Shown one piece after another: positions 35,178-44,898 of a DNA stretch of 64,000 nt (position 1 is the stretch's first letter; each line of letters starts with the position of its first letter). Origin of the DNA: JBFMFH01 sp040752275. GTDB taxonomy: Bacteria > Acidobacteriota > Vicinamibacteria > Vicinamibacterales > JAKQTR01. Below the pieces are notes generated by a model. The model worked only from the letters and a program-made list of their open reading frames with translations, had not been told where the DNA came from and did no database searches. Both the position numbers and the translations under genes were made by a program. The DNA lies in assembly GCA_040752275.1 (NCBI GenBank), contig JBFMFH010000007.1:32355-96354 (forward strand), written 5' to 3'.

Positions 35178-36178
35178 TTCTTCTCCTTCTCCCGGATCTC
35201 GCGGCTCTTGCGTGCCAGCTCGACGAGCAGCCGCTCGAGTTCCCGGGCATACTCGGATTCGTCCATCTTGCCCTTGCCCGCCTTGAGCGACGCGATGGCG
35301 TCCTCGAGAGCACGTCTCTCGGTGTACAGCTGCCGCAGCGCGGGATCGGCGATCGACTCTGCCGATGCGGGTTCCGCAGACGCGGCCGCCAGAAACTGCG
35401 TGCGCGCGAGCGCGCCGTCCCCGCCGGGCTTGTCGAGCGCATCGCTTCCCTTGCCGTCGCCGTCATCGTCGAGCATCGCGTGCTCGGTCAGCAACTGCCC
35501 CTCCTTCTTGTAGGACTCCTCGACGCGCCGCCGGGCCCACGTGAACGCCTCGAGCATCGACACCCGCCCGTCCTTGTCGATGTCGCCATCGGTCCCGCCG
35601 AGCGCCTCGGCGAAGAACTCGCCGAACCGGGCTTGATTGCGTTCGCCGTCGGTGCGCGTCGCGGTGATGATCGTGCGATCGCGTCCCGAGAGGGTTGCCA
35701 CGAAGCCGCCGCTGGCGCTGGCCGTATTGACGAGCGTCACGCTCTGTGCCGTGAAGCGGTCGAGCAACGCGGCAAAGTCCTTCGCCGCGAGATCGGGTCC
35801 GGGCAGGTTGAAACGCGGCGCGCCGGCCGCGGCGGCGCCGTGGCCGATGAGGACGATGAAGACGCGATCGCCGGGACGGGCGCGTGCGACCAGCTTCTCC
35901 ACCGAGGCCTGGATGTTCGCGCTGGTCGATCGGTCGGTGATGCGGAGTGCGTCGCGTGCCGGATCCTCTCCCAGGTAGATGACGCTCTCGGCTGGGAGTC
36001 CGTAGCGCTGCCGCGCGGCGTCGATGATGGTCGAGGCCCAGCGGTGGAACTCGTCCGCAATCGCCGGTTCTCCGGCCAGGCCGACGATGACCAGCAGGTG
36101 GCTCGACTGCGCCGCGGCGGGCCGCGGGACGGCAATGAGGGCCAGAAGCACCGCGACCAGGCCGGCGAGCGCCTTCAT
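35174..36178 (-). CDS. Exported caspase-like protein with EF-hand loop, probable pseudo-peptidase
   Basis: The 334-aa product has a signal peptide (LAGLVAVLLALIAVPRPAAA) and a C13/C14-like core. The core shows strand SSHLLVIVGLAGEP, the His loop VFIVLIGHGAAAAG, and TLVNTASASGGF where an active protease would carry Cys in place of Ala/Ser. An EF-hand-like calcium loop DIDKDGRVSMLEAF is at about residues 207-220. The C-terminus is a charged coiled coil. It is likely a non-catalytic binding protein in the VWA/DUF4159 operon. ATG 36178 is the signal-peptide start and overlaps the VWA gene by four bases. Confidence 0.8.
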   Translation of the reverse strand: MKALAGLVAVLLALIAVPRPAAAQSSHLLVIVGLAGEPAIADEFHRWASTIIDAARQRYGLPAESVIYLGEDPARDALRITDRSTSANIQASVEKLVARARPGDRVFIVLIGHGAAAAGAPRFNLPGPDLAAKDFAALLDRFTAQSVTLVNTASASGGFVATLSGRDRTIITATRTDGERNQARFGEFFAEALGGTDGDIDKDGRVSMLEAFTWARRRVEESYKKEGQLLTEHAMLDDDGDGKGSDALDKPGGDGALARTQFLAAASAEPASAESIADPALRQLYTERRALEDAIASLKAGKGKMDESEYARELERLLVELARKSREIREKEKK

Positions 36179-38454
36179 GCCAGCCCTCGGCGCCGGCGCC
36201 AGAACCACTCGCCGCCAGCAAGGCCGACCATCAGGATCAGGATGATCGGCATGTCCCACAGCTCCTTCTCCTGGACGACCGTCACGCCCCGGCCCAGATA
36301 GGTGACGTCGTCGGGCAGCGTGGAGACCGTCTCGGGCGTGTAGAAGCGGCCGCCCGTGTCCTCGGCAATGCGCCGCAGGAGCGGGGTGCGCATCGCCGCA
36401 TCGAAGTACTCGCTGTCGGACGGGGCAGATCTGACGTAAAGCGTGTCGCCGCCCGCCGGCCTTCCGTCGCGCGTAGCTTCGACGCGAACTTCGTAGAGGC
36501 CCGTTTCGTCGGCCATCGTGGTGGCGCGATATTCGCCGTCGCGATCGATCAGGAACTCGAGCGGGATGGTCGACTCGCGGCCGGACGGGCTGATGACGTG
36601 CGCCTCGACGGCCGCGTCGTTCACCTGCACATACCCTTCGTCCCGGACCTGGGCCGTGATGGTGATCGGCTCGCCAGGCTCGACGCGTTCGCGCTCGGCG
36701 CTGGCCACGATGCGATCCGGTACGCCGTCCACGAGCCAGCGCAGCAGCCGCCGCCACAGCGTGTGATGCGTCGTGTCGTCGACAGGCATCCGGGCATCCA
36801 TGCGCCATAGCCACGAGTCCTGGACGGCGAGCGCCAGCGCCTTGCCGGCTCCGTAGCGCTGGTACGCCAGCACAATCTGATCGTCGCGCGTGCCGGTGCC
36901 TGACGCGAGGAGGACGGCTGCGCCAACTTTGACCCGCCGGACGGGATTGACCGTCGTCACCCGCGGCATCGTGCTCCACTTCTCGGCCGACGCCTCCTCG
37001 GTCGCGGCTATCTGGGTGGCGACGTGCGTCTGGCCGAGACGGGTGGGGCGGACCTGAATCTCTTCGATGAACGTCTCAGGGGCCTTGGACGACTCGAACT
37101 CGATGGGCAGCGCCTCAGCCACGGGCGTCGCCGCGTATCCGCCTTCTGCGAAGGACTGCCGGCCGCCGAGGGCGAGCAGGCCCCCGCCGCGCTCGCTGGC
37201 GAAATCCGCGATCATCCGCAGTTGATCTGGCGTGAACGCGCTCGCTTCGATGCTGCCGAGTACGATCCCGCGATACCCGAACAGCTCCTCGCGGGTCTTC
37301 GGGAATCCGCCGCCCAGCTCTTCCGGCGTGTCGATGTCGAGGCGCAGGAACTTGCGGTCGGCTGTTCGCTGCAGCGTGACGACCTGCAGATTCTTGTCGT
37401 CGGACACCGCCTGTCGCACGAACTTCATCTCGGGCCTCGGCGTGCCTTCGATGTAGAGGATCTTCTCGCGGCGGTCCTCCACCGTCACGAGCGCCTCGCG
37501 CACGTTGTTCTGCGTCACCTCTTCGCCATCCAGCGTCGGCACGCGAAAACGCAGGTGCCGCGGGCCCGCCTCGGCCAGCGTGAAGCTCACGCGCACGGTG
37601 GCGGGCTCTCCGTCGGCAGGCAGCGTCACATCCTGCGACGCGATGAGGCGGCCCTCATCCTCGACGAGGAGCTGCGTGGTCTTCCGCTCGTAGCCGCTCT
37701 GTGCGATGACCGCATCGACGACGAGTGTCGCCCCTTTGAGCGCGGTGAGCGGCGGATCCACGCGGCCAATCTGTACGTCCCGGTCGAAAGCCTCGCGGCC
37801 GAGGCCGACGCTGAAGACGGGAAGACCCGTCGACTTCAGCGCCCGCAGCGATTCGCCCACGGCCGTCTGCGACGTGTCGGCGCCGTCACTCACGAGCACG
37901 ATGCCGGAAACGGGAAGACCGGCCAGCTCCTCGGAAGCCCGCACAAGCGCCTCGCCGACGTGCGATCGGGTGCCGGCAAATGCGAGGCCACCGACGTCCG
38001 CCACCCGTTCTGTCGACGACGAGAAGCGGAAGAGGCGGAGGGCGAACTTGCTGCCGAGTGCGGCGCGCAGCGGGCCATCGGCGCCGAGCGCCTGGGTGAT
38101 GAACGCGCCCCGCGGAACGCCTTCGCGATCGGCAATGGCCATGCTCCGGGAGTCGTCGACGACGACGGCCAGGAAGTTGCGCTCGGGCTGGGTGGCGCGC
38201 ACGACCAGCACGGGCCGCAGGAGCGCGAAGAGGAAGAGGGCGAGGACGGCGGTTCGAAGGCCCAGCAGTAGGGCGCGGTCCCGGCGGGTCAGCCCGCGGC
38301 CGACCCGCGCGTACGCCCAGGCCGCTACCGCGAGCGCCGCCAACACCAGCAGCACCGAGACGGCCGCCGGCCATGGCGGGCTGAGCGCCAGCTCGCCCTG
38401 TTGAAACACGACCGGCCGGTGCTTGAAGAGCACCTCGAACACGCGGTCGAACAC
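36175..38454 (-). CDS. Membrane VWA/amidotransferase-like protein
   Basis: The 759-aa protein has two N-terminal membrane helices (about residues 28-48 and 62-82). A VWA domain follows with metal loop VVDDSRSMAIA, then a class I amidotransferase-like region (GYRGIVLGSIEASAFTPDQL, ASERGGGLLALGGRQSFAEG) and a C-terminal membrane helix (MPIILILMVGLAGGEWFW). This layout matches large proteins in moxR-type operons of Acidobacteria and Planctomycetes. It is the first gene of a three-gene unit with the caspase-like and DUF4159 genes. Confidence 0.85.
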   Translation of the reverse strand: MFDRVFEVLFKHRPVVFQQGELALSPPWPAAVSVLLVLAALAVAAWAYARVGRGLTRRDRALLLGLRTAVLALFLFALLRPVLVVRATQPERNFLAVVVDDSRSMAIADREGVPRGAFITQALGADGPLRAALGSKFALRLFRFSSSTERVADVGGLAFAGTRSHVGEALVRASEELAGLPVSGIVLVSDGADTSQTAVGESLRALKSTGLPVFSVGLGREAFDRDVQIGRVDPPLTALKGATLVVDAVIAQSGYERKTTQLLVEDEGRLIASQDVTLPADGEPATVRVSFTLAEAGPRHLRFRVPTLDGEEVTQNNVREALVTVEDRREKILYIEGTPRPEMKFVRQAVSDDKNLQVVTLQRTADRKFLRLDIDTPEELGGGFPKTREELFGYRGIVLGSIEASAFTPDQLRMIADFASERGGGLLALGGRQSFAEGGYAATPVAEALPIEFESSKAPETFIEEIQVRPTRLGQTHVATQIAATEEASAEKWSTMPRVTTVNPVRRVKVGAAVLLASGTGTRDDQIVLAYQRYGAGKALALAVQDSWLWRMDARMPVDDTTHHTLWRRLLRWLVDGVPDRIVASAERERVEPGEPITITAQVRDEGYVQVNDAAVEAHVISPSGRESTIPLEFLIDRDGEYRATTMADETGLYEVRVEATRDGRPAGGDTLYVRSAPSDSEYFDAAMRTPLLRRIAEDTGGRFYTPETVSTLPDDVTYLGRGVTVVQEKELWDMPIILILMVGLAGGEWFWRRRRGLA

Positions 38455-38668
38455 GGCCTCCTCGGTGACTCGTTCATTCCTGGCCCGCGGGTTCAGCTCG
38501 CGGGGACCCGGGCAGTCCGCCTACAACCGGAACGTCATGCGACACCAGGCCCTCAGCCCTGTGCGGCCCGTACAGGGTCAATACGACCGCCACGGCGCTC
38601 CCGTTACTCACTGGGACGCGTTCCGGAGGCCGATGGACTGTTTCTGGCGTCAGATTGCAGGATAACAT

Positions 38669-38765
38669 GGGGGGGGGAAACAGGCGTCAGGCGACGGGCG
38701 TCAGGCCAAGACGGTGATCCTCAGCCAGAATTCAGGAGACAGGAGTCAGGAGTCAGGAGACGGGA
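38669..38765. repeat. Heptad repeats (CAGGCGT and CAGGAGT types) with a nine-G run
   Basis: The 428-base spacer 38455-38882 between divergent genes has no supported ORF. It holds a run of nine G (38669-38677), four CAGGCGT-like heptads (38681-38708) and CAGGAGA/CAGGAGT heptads (38732-38760). The same period of seven is used as in the intercistronic arrays. The promoters of the two divergent genes should lie here, but none is clear. Confidence 0.65.
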
Positions 38766-38882
38766 GTCGCCGGCCTCCTTGTCGGCCCTCTCGGGCCGGA
38801 AGCCCACGCCGCGACGCGGATCACAGGTGAGTGGGGCCGCGGCCTGCGGCCGGAGTGGATGGGGATGTGACACGAGGCAGGC

Positions 38883-41468
38883 ATGTTCAGACAGTGTCGA
38901 GTGGCATGGAATCCGCCCTTCTCGTCGAGGGTACCCGCTCTGGCCGGCGTCGTCGCGCACCAACACCGTCTCACGTCGGCCGCACTCGCCGCCGCGTGGC
39001 TGCTGCTGCCCGTCGCCGCCGCGGCTCAGAGCGGGGCGCAAGGACCCGAGGCATTCCTTCGCGCAGCGCGCCAGGCGATCGCCCAGGGCCGATACGGCGA
39101 TGCCGAGTCGCTCGCGCGGGCCCGGGGTGCGGGTGATCCCGACGCTGCGGGCATCCTCGGCCGCCTGCTCGTGCACAAGGGCCGCTACGAAGAGGCTGAG
39201 GCCCTCCTTGCCCCGGCCGCCCAGGCCGGTCGTCGCAGCGAGGCAGCCCTCGAGTTGGGGTTGCTCCTGATGAACCTGGGGCGCAAGAGCGAAGCCCGCG
39301 CCCTGCTCGCGCCGCTCGTCGACGCCGCCGCAGATGTGCGCACGCCCGACGCGTATCTGCGGGGCGGGCGCGCTGCCCGGGCCCTGCGCCAGTCCCGAAG
39401 CGCCGACCTACTGCTGCGCGGCGCGCAGGCCGCGGCCCGCGATGACGCCGCCATGGAGACGGCGTGGGGAGAGCTGTTCCTGGAGAAGTTCGCCCCCGGG
39501 GATGCGGCTTCCTCCTTTCAGGCTGCGCTGAAGCTCGATCCCAAGTGGGCCCCCGCACACCTCGGCATGGCCTGGGCGCTGGAGGCGGAGGATCCTCCGG
39601 TTGCCCTCGCCTCCGCAAGGCGAGCGGTGGGAATCGATCCCGCGCTCACCGAGGCACATCTGTTCGTTGCCCAGTCGGCGCTCGACAATGACCGCGTGGA
39701 TGAGGCGCGGGGCGCCATCCGCCAGGCACTCACCGTGAATCCGCGGCATCTCGAGGCGCTGGCGCTTCAGGCCGCCGTCGGATGGCTCGAGGGCCGAGCG
39801 GACGAGTTCGAGGCGCGCGCGATCGCCATCCTCGAGATCAACGCGGACTACGGCGACGTCTACCGCATCGCGGCGGCACAGGCCGCCCGCAAGTACCGCT
39901 TCGAAGAGGCGGCGGCGTTGACCCGCAGGGCCCTCGAGATCGAGCCCGGCAACATCCGCGCGCATGCGGATCTCGGCCTCCACCTGCTCCGGACCGGCGA
40001 CGAGCGCGAGGCCCGCCGCGCCCTCGACACGGCGTTCGAGGCCGACCGTTTCGACATCGTCACCTACAATTTGCTGACGATGCTGGACACCCTCGACAGC
40101 TTCGCGTCCGTGAAGGCGGGAGACGCGGTGCTGCGCCTGCACCCCGACGAGGCGCCCGTCCTCCGGCACTACGCCGTGCCGATGGTGCAGGAGGCCATGG
40201 CGCGGATGAGCGAGCGCTATGAGCTGAAGCCGAAGGGGCCCGTGCTCGTCCAGGTCTTTCCCAAGCATGATGACTTCGCCGTCCGCACGCTCGGCATTCC
40301 TGGCCTTCTCGGCGCGCTCGGCGCCAGCTTCGGGCGTGTGGTCACCATGGACTCGCCGCGAGCGCGCACGCCCGGATCGTTCAACTGGCAGGCGACGCTC
40401 TGGCATGAACTCGCCCACGTGTTCACGCTGCAGGCGTCGAACCAGCGCGTGCCCCGGTGGCTCACCGAGGGCATATCGGTGTACGAGGAGGGCCTGCTCA
40501 AGCCTGAGTACGCACGCGATTCCGAGAGCGACTTCGCGCGGGCGTACGGCGCCGGCAGGGTGCCGAAGCTGGCCGAGCTGAACGCCGGATTCACGAACCC
40601 TGCGACTATCAGCCTTGCGTACTATCAGTCGTCGCTTGTGGTCGGGTTGATCATCGAGCGATACGGTCAGACTGGCCTGAACAGGCTGCTGGCGGCGTAC
40701 GGCGAGGGGCTCGAGACCGATGCCGCGCTCCAGAGAGCGCTCGGCGTCGGCTTCGACGACCTGCAGGAGGCCTTCGACGTGGAGCTGGCCTCGCGTTTCG
40801 GGCAGCTCGGTCGCGCACTGCGCGTCCCGGAGGGCTTCGGGCCGCCGAAAGAGAAGAATGCCGCCGCGCTCGCGGCCCTGGCTGACAAGTACCCCGGAAG
40901 CTATCCCGTGCAGATGAGCGTGGGGCAGGTGCTCGCGTCGGATCCGGCCGCGCGTCGCGAGGCCGTGCGCATCTTCGAGCGGGCCGCGAAGCTCGTGCCC
41001 ACCGCAACCGGTGCCGCGAGTCCGCGGGCGATGCTGGCCGAGCTGGCGCTGGTGCAGGGCGACGAGGCCGGGGCGCGGGGCTACCTGAAGTCGCTGCTGG
41101 CGGACGACCACACCAACGTCGAGGCCGCGCGCAAGCTGGCCGCGCTCGCCGAGAAAGCGAGAGACGAGGAGGCGCGGGCGCTCGCGTACGAGCGCATCGT
41201 GACCATCGATCCCTTCGATGCGCGGGCGCACACCGAGTTCGGGAAGATCGCGCAGCGCCGCGGGGATCTCACCACCGCCGTGCGCGAATTTCAGGCCGCC
41301 GTGGCGGCCGGTCCCGTCGACGTGGCCGCGGCCCGCTGCGACCTTGGTGAGGTGCTGCTGCGGGCCGGGCGGGCCGCCGACGCCAAGCGCGAGGTGCTCG
41401 CCGCCCTCGAGATCGCTCCCACCTACGCGCGGGCGCAGGATCTGCTCTTGAAGATCGTCGAGCGGTAG
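38883..41468 (+). CDS. Secreted TPR protein with HExxH (peptidase MA-like) domain
   Basis: The 861-aa product has a signal segment at about residues 30-49 (RLTSAALAAAWLLLPVAAAA) after a long basic n-region. It has many TPR-type helical repeats on both sides (residues about 50-400 and 640-861). Between them is a metallopeptidase-like domain with WHELAHVF at about residues 507-514 and WLTEGISVYEEG, giving the HExxH plus downstream Glu zinc-site pattern. It is possibly an envelope peptidase or a TPR scaffold. No neighbouring gene helps with function. Confidence 0.83.
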   Translation: MFRQCRVAWNPPFSSRVPALAGVVAHQHRLTSAALAAAWLLLPVAAAAQSGAQGPEAFLRAARQAIAQGRYGDAESLARARGAGDPDAAGILGRLLVHKGRYEEAEALLAPAAQAGRRSEAALELGLLLMNLGRKSEARALLAPLVDAAADVRTPDAYLRGGRAARALRQSRSADLLLRGAQAAARDDAAMETAWGELFLEKFAPGDAASSFQAALKLDPKWAPAHLGMAWALEAEDPPVALASARRAVGIDPALTEAHLFVAQSALDNDRVDEARGAIRQALTVNPRHLEALALQAAVGWLEGRADEFEARAIAILEINADYGDVYRIAAAQAARKYRFEEAAALTRRALEIEPGNIRAHADLGLHLLRTGDEREARRALDTAFEADRFDIVTYNLLTMLDTLDSFASVKAGDAVLRLHPDEAPVLRHYAVPMVQEAMARMSERYELKPKGPVLVQVFPKHDDFAVRTLGIPGLLGALGASFGRVVTMDSPRARTPGSFNWQATLWHELAHVFTLQASNQRVPRWLTEGISVYEEGLLKPEYARDSESDFARAYGAGRVPKLAELNAGFTNPATISLAYYQSSLVVGLIIERYGQTGLNRLLAAYGEGLETDAALQRALGVGFDDLQEAFDVELASRFGQLGRALRVPEGFGPPKEKNAAALAALADKYPGSYPVQMSVGQVLASDPAARREAVRIFERAAKLVPTATGAASPRAMLAELALVQGDEAGARGYLKSLLADDHTNVEAARKLAALAEKARDEEARALAYERIVTIDPFDARAHTEFGKIAQRRGDLTTAVREFQAAVAAGPVDVAAARCDLGEVLLRAGRAADAKREVLAALEIAPTYARAQDLLLKIVER

Positions 41469-41818
41469 GGTCCGTCCGCTCGTCCCGAGCGCAGTCGAGG
41501 GACCGAACAGGCCTGATACCGGATGGCAGGAAGTTCGCACCATCTCCCACGGCAGCAATGCAGAGACTTCCATCGTCACGCTGACGCTGACACCGGCGAG
41601 GTTCGCGTGCTGCTCGTCGGGACGTCATTGCCGTACAGGTGTTCTTCCGGGTCACCAAAGGGCGCCGCGGCCCAGGACTGGCTCGCGTGCTTCACGCCAG
41701 GCAGGCGCTTCGGCGTATCCAGCCCGGCTGCGGCTTGGCAACCATCGCTGTTTTCAGGGGGACGCGAACGGTACCACCTCAGGGTGGCCGAAGGACGTAC
41801 CCCGTCACGGAGAGTCCG
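41469..41818. other. Non-coding spacer
   Basis: About 350 bases follow the TPR gene. Short frames on both strands lack recognisable protein features. A palindrome-like TCGTCCCGAGCGCAGTCGA at 41480-41498 resembles dispersed extragenic elements of soil bacteria. The promoter of the following lipoprotein gene is expected here but I cannot place it. Confidence 0.3.
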
Positions 41819-42556
41819 ATGCAGGCGTTTCACAGAATCTGCAGCGCAGGTGTGTCCGCACTGGGAATCGCCCTGGCCGTACTGATTCCGGCCTGCCGAC
41901 AGCCAACAGCGGAGCGGATCGTTGCCATGGCAGCGCAAGCCATGGGAGGAGTCGGGCGGGTCGATGATGTGAAGACCTTGCGCATCAGAATGGTCTATCC
42001 TGACCACGAATACCCCGTGGTCACGGAACTCCGTCGCCCGAATCGAATGCGGACCGAGGGCGTGGGACGATATGTCCTGGTGTTCGATGGGAAACGGGGA
42101 GCGTTCCTTGTGCGCCCGCCAGCCGCGGACGGCGCACCGCAAGCTCCCGGGCTCATCGATTCCGAACAGCTTAAGGATCTCGAACTCGACATTGCCTTTC
42201 TCTTTCCAGCGTTCTTCGATCACCCGTCGGAGTACCTGGGTCGTGAAGCGACAGAAGGAGGTGAGACTCACAAACTCCGCGTGATCCTCCCGCTGGGCGT
42301 CCGCGTGGTGTACTTCATCGATGCGAAGAGCAGCCTACCAATCAAGGTCGTGGCCGATGTCACCGTCGAGGGCACTGACTATCACCCTGGGCGAGTCTTC
42401 AGCGACTATCAGGACGTGGGGGGAATGATGTATCCCCGTACGGTTGCCTATTGGTGGATGGCGGACAAGGTGCACACTGCCGTCGTCGACCAAGTGGAGG
42501 TCAACGTGCCCCTTGGCGACGATCGTTTCACTATCCCCGAAGGAGTGACGAAGTAG
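41819..42556 (+). CDS. Putative lipoprotein with LolA-like fold
   Basis: The 245-aa product has a lipoprotein-type signal (VSALGIALAVLIPAC, Cys at about residue 26). A beta-rich domain follows with the pattern of LolA/LppM-like outer-membrane carriers: VKTLRIRMVYPDHEYPVVTE, RYVLVFDGKRGAFLV and YFIDAKSSLPIKVVADVT. ATG 41819 is chosen because it begins the signal; a frame open upstream has no coding character. It may carry lipid or a hydrophobic ligand; the function is not established. Confidence 0.72.
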   Translation: MQAFHRICSAGVSALGIALAVLIPACRQPTAERIVAMAAQAMGGVGRVDDVKTLRIRMVYPDHEYPVVTELRRPNRMRTEGVGRYVLVFDGKRGAFLVRPPAADGAPQAPGLIDSEQLKDLELDIAFLFPAFFDHPSEYLGREATEGGETHKLRVILPLGVRVVYFIDAKSSLPIKVVADVTVEGTDYHPGRVFSDYQDVGGMMYPRTVAYWWMADKVHTAVVDQVEVNVPLGDDRFTIPEGVTK

Positions 42557-42566
42557 GCGTTGCGGT

Positions 42567-42935
42567 CTGCCAAGCACCTGGATCAGTCGGGCCTTCTGGC
42601 CCTTTGCTGCCGCCTACCTCGAGGCCCGTTTTGGCCCCGACTGGTCGCTGTCGCCGGAACAATCGCTGTCGCTGCACGGCGGCAACTGGACGGTGCCTGG
42701 AATCCCGATGTCGACGAACGGGACCGTGAACGCCGCAACGCGATGGCGGCGCGTGGGTACCACCAGGCCTTCCGGGCGGTCCAGCAGAGTCTCCGCAGGA
42801 TCCTGGAAGGGCAAGACCCCGGCGTCGTCGCCCGTGAGGATCACCGCGTCTGGTACCGCGAGCTCTTTGCACCGAGCCTGGCTGAGGTGTGGGTCTGCTG
42901 GGTCCGGCTGACTTAACTAGCTCTTCTCCATGGCC
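42567..42935 (+). pseudogene. Decayed fragment of a Fic-like protein
   Basis: Starting 11 bases after the lipoprotein stop, one frame reads TWISRAFWPFAAAYLEARFG then PDWSLSPEQSLSLHGGNWTV. A second frame later reads DPGVVAREDHRVWYRELFAP and a third GLLGPADL. These pieces lie in the order I recall for one family of Fic-domain proteins, so the stretch is a frameshifted remnant without start or catalytic HPFxDGNGR motif. Interpretation rests on remembered family motifs. Confidence 0.6.
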
Positions 42936-42983
42936 CTGGCGGCCCACATCCCGCAGATCTGCCCTTCGGCACCTGCGGCCCTC

Positions 42984-43422
42984 GTCACACGGACAGGAAC
43001 CCGTAGACCCTCCCCTTCGGCATGTCCTTCACGCGGCGGAACAACTCCGTCTCCGTGATTTCGCTCGGCCAGTTGAGATTGACGGAGATTTCCAGGTCCG
43101 GAGCACCCTCGGGCCTGGTCGCGTGGATGACCTGGAGTCGGCCGAGGTAGCCCAGGTCGCGCATCAGCGCCTTCATGGGGTTCTTCACGGCGTACGCGTG
43201 GCGCGAGTCACGCGCAAGCTGACTCAACGACCGCGGTCCGCCGTCGAGGAGCATGCTCAGGATCTGCACGTGCCGGGCCGACATCACCCGTTTCCGAGGC
43301 GAGCGCAGACGTCCGAACAGGTCCGTCATCGTGTTGCGGAAGAGAGCCTTCGTGAGGTGCACGCGAATCTCGCCGAACAGGCGTTGACACTGACTCTCGA
43401 TGCCGCGCAGCCCGAACACCAG
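42984..43422. repeat. Direct repeat copy A (439 bp) of the Fic 3' end
   Basis: This segment aligns without gaps to 52277-52715 in the same orientation; I count about 28 mismatches. Homology begins one base before the stop codon (GTCACACGGACAGGAACCC) and ends at CCCGAACACCAG. The two copies bracket 8.9 kb containing drmC, drmB and drmA. Confidence 0.92.
42985..43422 (-). pseudogene. Truncated C-terminal copy of the Fic gene at 52278
   Basis: The frame encodes about 145 residues matching the C-terminus of the intact Fic protein at about 92 percent identity by eye (FRNTMTDLFGRLRSPRKRVM, DGGPRSL, AYAVKNPMKALMRDLGYL, MPKG-VYGFLSV). The Fic catalytic core is absent. The frame continues to 43485 into unrelated sequence, so any product would be a C-terminal DNA-binding-like piece. 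It is probably a duplication relic. Confidence 0.88.
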
Positions 43423-43594
43423 CGGAGTACCGGGCGCTCGGTCGCTAGCTGGCCGCCAGCCACCTTCCGAGGGATAGCCGAGCAATAATCGAGCCCCTGA
43501 CGAACAACCCGAGCGCTATCCTGGGCGTCGAATCCAGAAGAACACGTCCGCCGGAACGGAGGCAATCGCCCGGGGGCCGTGACAGGAGGTTCGC

Positions 43595-44554
43595 ATGAAC
43601 AAGGCGGATCTGTCGCAGGCGTCACGCTGGTGGATTGCCGGTGCGGCCTGCCTGTGGGCAGTCGCGGTGCCTCAGGCGGAGGTCGACAGGCGGGCGGAGC
43701 AGGTGCAGGCACAGCCGCCGGGCCTCTACCTGGGCCAGACGCCCCCGGGAACGAAGCCGGAAGTGTTTGCACCAGGCATCGTGTCAACCGACGGCCACGA
43801 GTTCGCGTGTTCGTTTACGCCGGACGGCCGCGAGTTCTACTTCACGAGACGAGCCGCCGGCGCTGTCCCGACGCTGATTATGGTCTCGCGTCTCGTCAAC
43901 GGCGCGTGGACCCAACCCGCGTCGGCCCCGTTCAACGATGCGCCGGGACAGATGTCGTTCGAGCCGCAGGTGACGCCAAACGGCCGCCGGCTGTACTTCC
44001 AGTCGGACCGGCCGCTGCCGGACCAGGCCGAGCCTGGGGGGATGCCGACGTTGAACATCTGGTACGTCGAGCGCAAGGGCGACACGTGGAGCAACCCACG
44101 TCAGGCGGGACCACCCTTCAACCCGATGCGGGCGATGTACGTCACCATGACCAACGCGGGAACTGTCTATACCACCGACATCTCCGGCGGCATGGGCACC
44201 GAGCGTATTGCTGTCGCCAGGCTGGCCAATGGCGCGTACAAGGAGCTCGAGCCGCTCGGGCCACCCGTAAACGTCGGCGCCGGCAACATGTCCCCCTACG
44301 TCGCGCCGGACGAGACCTCTCTCGTCTTCGTGAAGCGCCTGGGACGACCTGGCGACACCGGGCTGTTCGTGTCGCTCCGGCAGCCCGACGGGTCGTGGGC
44401 CGAGCCACGGGCCATCGATCTCGGCATGCGAGCGGGCACGCCCACCGTGTCGCCTGACGGCCGCTATCTGTTCTTCTCGGGCGGCGACCGCACGAAGGGC
44501 GATATCTACTGGGTGAGTGCAAGCGTCCTGGGTCTGCCTGCGAGGCAGCCCTGA
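43595..44554 (+). CDS. Secreted WD40-like (PD40) beta-propeller protein
   Basis: The 319-aa product has an N-terminal hydrophobic export segment (WWIAGAACLWAVAVPQAEVD). Several PD40-type repeats follow: ACSFTPDGREFYFTRR, EPQVTPNGRRLYFQSDRP, SPYVAPDETSLVFVKR and TPTVSPDGRYLFFSGGD. This is a TolB-like propeller likely used for binding in the periplasm or outside. ATG 43595 has GGAGG upstream (GACAGGAGGTTCGC), a good ribosome site. The neighbouring genes give no pathway. Confidence 0.85.
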   Translation: MNKADLSQASRWWIAGAACLWAVAVPQAEVDRRAEQVQAQPPGLYLGQTPPGTKPEVFAPGIVSTDGHEFACSFTPDGREFYFTRRAAGAVPTLIMVSRLVNGAWTQPASAPFNDAPGQMSFEPQVTPNGRRLYFQSDRPLPDQAEPGGMPTLNIWYVERKGDTWSNPRQAGPPFNPMRAMYVTMTNAGTVYTTDISGGMGTERIAVARLANGAYKELEPLGPPVNVGAGNMSPYVAPDETSLVFVKRLGRPGDTGLFVSLRQPDGSWAEPRAIDLGMRAGTPTVSPDGRYLFFSGGDRTKGDIYWVSASVLGLPARQP

Positions 44555-44742
44555 CGTGCGCCTGCAGGTTGGCGTCACGCGGAGACTGACATGGCGAAGG
44601 CCGATATGAGGCGTGGCTGCATGGAACGGTGCGATTGAGGCGCAAAGCGTTGAGGTGCAGCGGGTGAGCCGGCCGCGTACGTCCAACCAATGCACGAGTA
44701 CCACGATGAGGCTGAAGGAGCGACCGTGAATCACCGAATGAC

Positions 44743-44898
44743 CCTTCGGGGGAGGGCTACCGCTACCTCCAGTTCGTCGTGGAGCGGATCACCGGCAAGG
44801 ATCTCGAGACCCTGGCCCGGGAGCGCGTGTTCCGGCCCCTCGGCATGCCGGACACCAGCGTTGCACTCTACCAAGGACCTGGACCAGTCGGGCGCTTA
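44743..44898 (+). pseudogene. Serine beta-lactamase-family fragment joined to a Fic-like scrap
   Basis: One frame from 44743 reads PSGEGYRYLQFVVERITGKD then LETLARERVFRPLGMPDTSV, the typical middle of class C beta-lactamase/esterase-family proteins. No start or catalytic SxxK part is present. Directly after it another frame reads PRTWTSRAL, like the start of the Fic remnant at 42567. The region 44555-45014 is otherwise empty and looks like a deletion scar. Confidence 0.6.

Noticed and set aside
38669..38677. Nine-G run as a phase-variation switch
   Set aside because: It lies in a spacer, not in a coding region or a recognised promoter, so I cannot link it to a gene.
39408..41579. 723-aa minus-strand frame over the TPR-peptidase gene
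   Set aside because: The plus-strand product has a signal peptide, TPR repeats and HExxH; the antisense frame has none.
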